64,000 nt of DNA, taken from assembly GCA_041392805.1 (NCBI GenBank), contig JAWKLJ010000001.1, positions 1,612,001-1,676,000 on the forward strand. The letters run 5' to 3'. Position 1 is the first letter of the stretch. Each line of letters begins with the position of its first letter. Source of the stretch: Saprospiraceae bacterium (GTDB lineage Bacteria; Bacteroidota; Bacteroidia; Chitinophagales; Saprospiraceae). Below, piece by piece: positions 61,372-64,000 of this stretch. The translations under genes and the position numbers were made by a program. Below the pieces are notes generated by a model that was not told the origin of the DNA, ran no database searches, and was given only the letters and a program-made list of their open reading frames with translations.

Positions 61372-61386
61372 TGGCATACTTTTAGC
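61372..61386 (+). promoter_or_regulatory. Candidate sigma-54 promoter
   Basis: TGGCATACTTTTAGC has the -24 GG and -12 GC dinucleotides separated by exactly 10 bp, as sigma-54 promoters require. Transcription would begin near 61398, about 19 nt before the permease ATG. The -12 box is imperfect (TTAGC instead of TTGC). Confidence 0.5.
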
Positions 61387-61416
61387 CTTTTATTTAAGGA
61401 CTAAAAAACGCTACCC

Positions 61417-63801
61417 ATGTTTCAAAATTACATTAAAACGGCCTGGCGCAATATTGTTAAAAATCGACTATTTTCAGTGATTAACATCCTGGGCCTTTCT
61501 GTTGGGATGACCCTGCTCATCTTGATCTTTTTATATATACAACACGAGACAAGCTATAACCAAACGATCCCGCAACAGGGCCAAGTATACCGCATATACA
61601 AAGACTTCCACCGAGCAGACGGACGTAAATCAGCTATTCTCCCCGCACCTGTTTCACCAGCAGTGATGGCCGAAATTCCCGAAGTCCGTTCGGCCAGTCG
61701 CTTTAGTGGAATAGACGAAATATTGGTACAAGTAGGAGAACAATCATTATTTATAGAGGGGTTTGCTACGGCGGATAGCCTTTTCTTCCAAACGGTCCCG
61801 TTGGCACTTTCGCAAGGCGATAAAAACCGTGTTTTCAGCAAACCGGGGAATGCTGTCTTGTCTGCCGACATGGCCAAAATCTTATTTGGCAATGAAAATC
61901 CAATTGGTCAGGCTATTTTAATCAATAATGAACAGCAGGTAACGGTCGAAGGTGTTTTGGCCGCACCACAAGGTCCATCACATTTCAATGCCATCAATTT
62001 ATTGGTCAATGAGCATGATTTTTCTCCCCACTGGACAGGTGGACATTGTGAAGTATACGTACAACTCAGCGATAATACAGTGCCCCAGCTGGCCGAGCAA
62101 AAAATAACGGCATTGGCAAATGATTATATCAAACAGGCGTATTTGGAAGATGGCGAGACCCCTCCAGAACGCTTTCCCCAATGGCGTTTGCAGCCCTTAA
62201 CTGCTATTCATCTGCATTCCACCAACATGGGAGGATATCATGGAAACAATGGGAGTATTCGCCAAATTGGGATACTATTGTCTCTTGGCTTTATCGTTTT
62301 ACTAATTGCTAGTATCAATTATATGAACCTGGCGACTGCCCGCGCAACCAAAAGGGCCAAAGAAGTGGGTATTCGAAAAGTCAGTGGAGCCACCTTCAAA
62401 CAAATGGTTAGCCAATTCTTGTCAGAATCAGTCTTGCAAAGTGTAATGGCCCTATGCGCCGCCGTCGTCCTAGCCGACCTGGCATTACCCTACTTTAGCC
62501 GGGTCGTGGATCGGCCATTGGATTTTTTTGACATCCTTCGATCCAATTTACCTATTTGGTTGACGTTATTAGCTTTTTGTATAGGCATATTGGCAGGAAG
62601 CTATCCAGCCTTTTATCTATCTCAGTTCCGCCCCATTAGCACCCTCAAAGGCGTGATGGTAAAAGGCAAAACCGGGAATCGCTTTCGCCAATCCCTGGTG
62701 GTTCTTCAATTTAGTTTGTCCATTACCCTCATCATCATGACTGGCTTTGTCTGGAAGCAAGTCAATTATATGCTCCATCAAGACCTGGGTTTCAATGGCG
62801 CGCAAGTGGTCGTAGCGACCCTCAACACAGCCGAAGCGGTCGAAAAATTCCGACGAACCAAAGGTACCTTGCTCAACCAGCCAGGAATCCTCAGCAGTTC
62901 CGTCGTCTCTCGCACGCCTGGTCAATTTATCCCCAATTATACGATGAACCTGGAAAGCAAAGAAAAAGAGGCTTATATCAATACCTTTTTCGGCGATGCT
63001 GGACTGGCTGAAACCCTGTCTCTCGAAATGTTAGAGGGCCGTTTTTTTTCAGAAAAATTCCCAAGAGATACCGCAAGTGCTTTTGTAGTAAATCAGCAAT
63101 TTTTAAAGACCTATGGCATCGAAAACCCCATTGGTTATCGTCTAAAATTTGCCTTTGATGAAACCTACGGAGAAATCATCGGGGTTGTAAAAGACTTCCA
63201 TTACCAAGGTTTGCAATCCGAATTAGCGCCACTTGTTATTTCTGCCAGGGAAGACATTGCCTGGTTTAGTCATGTGAGTTTTAAAATCGACCCTACGCTG
63301 GTTTCCACAGCCATTAGCCAAATGGAGGGGTTTTGGAAAACCCTGGAACCTAAACATCCTTTTCGTTACAGCTTTTTGGATGAAGATTTTGCCCGGCAAT
63401 ACGATACTTATGAACGCTACGGCAACATCATTGCACTGGGGACGCTCCTCAGCATTTTTGTAGCCATCCTGGGTTTATTTGGCCTGTCTACCTTTACCAT
63501 CGAGCAACGCACCAAAGAAATTGGCATCCGAAAAGTGCTAGGTGCCACGGTAGATAATCTCATCCAATTACTCATCAAAGATTTTATAAAACTTGTTTTA
63601 ATTGCGGGGATGGTCGCCTTGCCGATTGGCTATTGGTTTGTAGATAGCTGGCTGGCCGATTTTGCCTATCCTACGGCACTAGGGCCGCTTCCCTTCGCCT
63701 TGGCGCTATTTTCAGCCGTGTTATTAGCCGTTTTGACGGTCATGTTCCAGACGATACGTTCTTCGAGGGCCAATCCGGTGGAGGCTTTGCGCTATGAGTG
63801 A
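61417..63801 (+). CDS. FtsX-like ABC transporter permease (MacB family)
   Basis: A 794-aa inner-membrane protein with two MacB-type halves. It opens with TAWRNIVKNRLFSVINILGL, a first membrane helix, a large periplasmic MacB_PCD domain (about residues 45-265), then membrane helices; the second half repeats the pattern and ends with TMFQTI-like VMFQTIRSSRANPVEALRYE. FtsX cores are visible at ARATKRAKEVGIRKVSGATF and EQRTKEIGIRKVLGATVDNL. There is no ATPase domain; an ABC ATPase would have to come from elsewhere. Such proteins are numerous in this family of bacteria and thought to export peptides or lipoproteins. Transcription from a sigma-54 promoter is likely. Confidence 0.9.
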   Translation: MFQNYIKTAWRNIVKNRLFSVINILGLSVGMTLLILIFLYIQHETSYNQTIPQQGQVYRIYKDFHRADGRKSAILPAPVSPAVMAEIPEVRSASRFSGIDEILVQVGEQSLFIEGFATADSLFFQTVPLALSQGDKNRVFSKPGNAVLSADMAKILFGNENPIGQAILINNEQQVTVEGVLAAPQGPSHFNAINLLVNEHDFSPHWTGGHCEVYVQLSDNTVPQLAEQKITALANDYIKQAYLEDGETPPERFPQWRLQPLTAIHLHSTNMGGYHGNNGSIRQIGILLSLGFIVLLIASINYMNLATARATKRAKEVGIRKVSGATFKQMVSQFLSESVLQSVMALCAAVVLADLALPYFSRVVDRPLDFFDILRSNLPIWLTLLAFCIGILAGSYPAFYLSQFRPISTLKGVMVKGKTGNRFRQSLVVLQFSLSITLIIMTGFVWKQVNYMLHQDLGFNGAQVVVATLNTAEAVEKFRRTKGTLLNQPGILSSSVVSRTPGQFIPNYTMNLESKEKEAYINTFFGDAGLAETLSLEMLEGRFFSEKFPRDTASAFVVNQQFLKTYGIENPIGYRLKFAFDETYGEIIGVVKDFHYQGLQSELAPLVISAREDIAWFSHVSFKIDPTLVSTAISQMEGFWKTLEPKHPFRYSFLDEDFARQYDTYERYGNIIALGTLLSIFVAILGLFGLSTFTIEQRTKEIGIRKVLGATVDNLIQLLIKDFIKLVLIAGMVALPIGYWFVDSWLADFAYPTALGPLPFALALFSAVLLAVLTVMFQTIRSSRANPVEALRYE

Positions 63802-63833
63802 GGAAGTTATTTTTGATTGCTATTGAGTTTGTT

Positions 63834-64000
63834 ATTTTTTTGGACGTGGTTGTGGAGGGGGCTAGGTTTTTTTGGACGTGGAGGTAGTGGAGGTTTAGAG
63901 GTAGTGGAGGGTGGCTTGAGGTTTTTGGACGTGGAGTTATTGGAGGTTTAGAGGTAGTGGAGGGGTGGCTTGAGGTTTTTGGACGTGGTAGTGGAGGTTT
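63834..64000. repeat. Degenerate 54-bp tandem repeat at the window edge
   Basis: Units start TTTTTGGACGTGG and contain AGGTAGTGGAGGTTTAGAGG and GTAGTGGAGGGTGGCTTGAGG. Two nearly full units of 53-54 bp and two partial ones are visible and the array runs off the window. The strand is G-rich and purine-rich. A related element lies at 43816-43880. Confidence 0.75.

Noticed and set aside
63834..64000. CRISPR array at the window end
   Set aside because: The repeats are contiguous, about 54 bp, degenerate, and have no unique spacers.

Overview
The window looks like chromosomal DNA from a Bacteroidota bacterium, most likely a Saprospiraceae/Lewinella-type marine or aquatic species. The grounds are: a short primary sigma factor (289 aa) without region 1.1; promoters of the TTTG-N19/20-TAnnTTTG type; almost no Shine-Dalgarno sequences; TonB-dependent receptors, 6-bladed beta-propeller lipoproteins, DUF4221 proteins, FtsX-type permeases and DUF187 glycoside hydrolases; and an uncharacterised helical protein (10589-12028) of a type I associate with that family. 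No rRNA and no CRISPR array were seen. One tRNA (Leu, GAG) is present.

Layout. 0-9.2 kb is housekeeping: a partial membrane protein, an S41 protease, an Lrp/AsnC regulator, rpoD, a START-like protein, a TonB receptor followed by two small membrane proteins, and rpe. 9.2-10.5 kb has no gene but holds what reads as a tandem array of three related leftward small-RNA units, each with its own promoter and terminator. 10.6-14.7 kb has the helical protein, a GHL10 hydrolase and a secreted unknown. At 15.26-17.82 kb an IS21-family element splits an Rpn-type nuclease gene; removing it with one copy of a 6-bp target duplication restores the reading frame.

18.6-34.1 kb is an RND efflux region: permease and adaptor on the minus strand and a second permease on the plus strand. 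Between the last two lie 7.6 kb of visibly AT-rich minus-strand genes: beta-propeller lipoproteins (three PF17170-type, two DUF4221-type) and two small secreted peptides with six cysteines each. A 313-322 bp direct repeat carrying the promoter and first 48 codons of the second RND gene flanks the right-hand 4.25 kb of that block, so the block grew by recombination.

34.2-48.9 kb returns to ordinary genes: glycan degradation and sulfatase, an esterase, a histidine kinase, parE without parC, cytochrome bd oxidase, DUF983 and DinB. 49.4-53.9 kb is a glycoconjugate operon (epimerase, membrane glycosyltransferase, methyltransferase-GT2 fusion). 54.1-56.9 kb is a small island: a translationally coupled AAA ATPase/DUF4276 pair (candidate defence module) and a truncated tyrosine integrase next to tRNA-Leu. 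57.3-64 kb has a ROK glucokinase, a DUF4377/META lipoprotein, rluB, a VCBS-repeat protein and an FtsX-type permease with a plausible sigma-54 promoter, ending in a 54-bp tandem repeat.

Several dispersed palindromic families (REP-like and MITE-like) occupy the intergenic spaces and are described individually.
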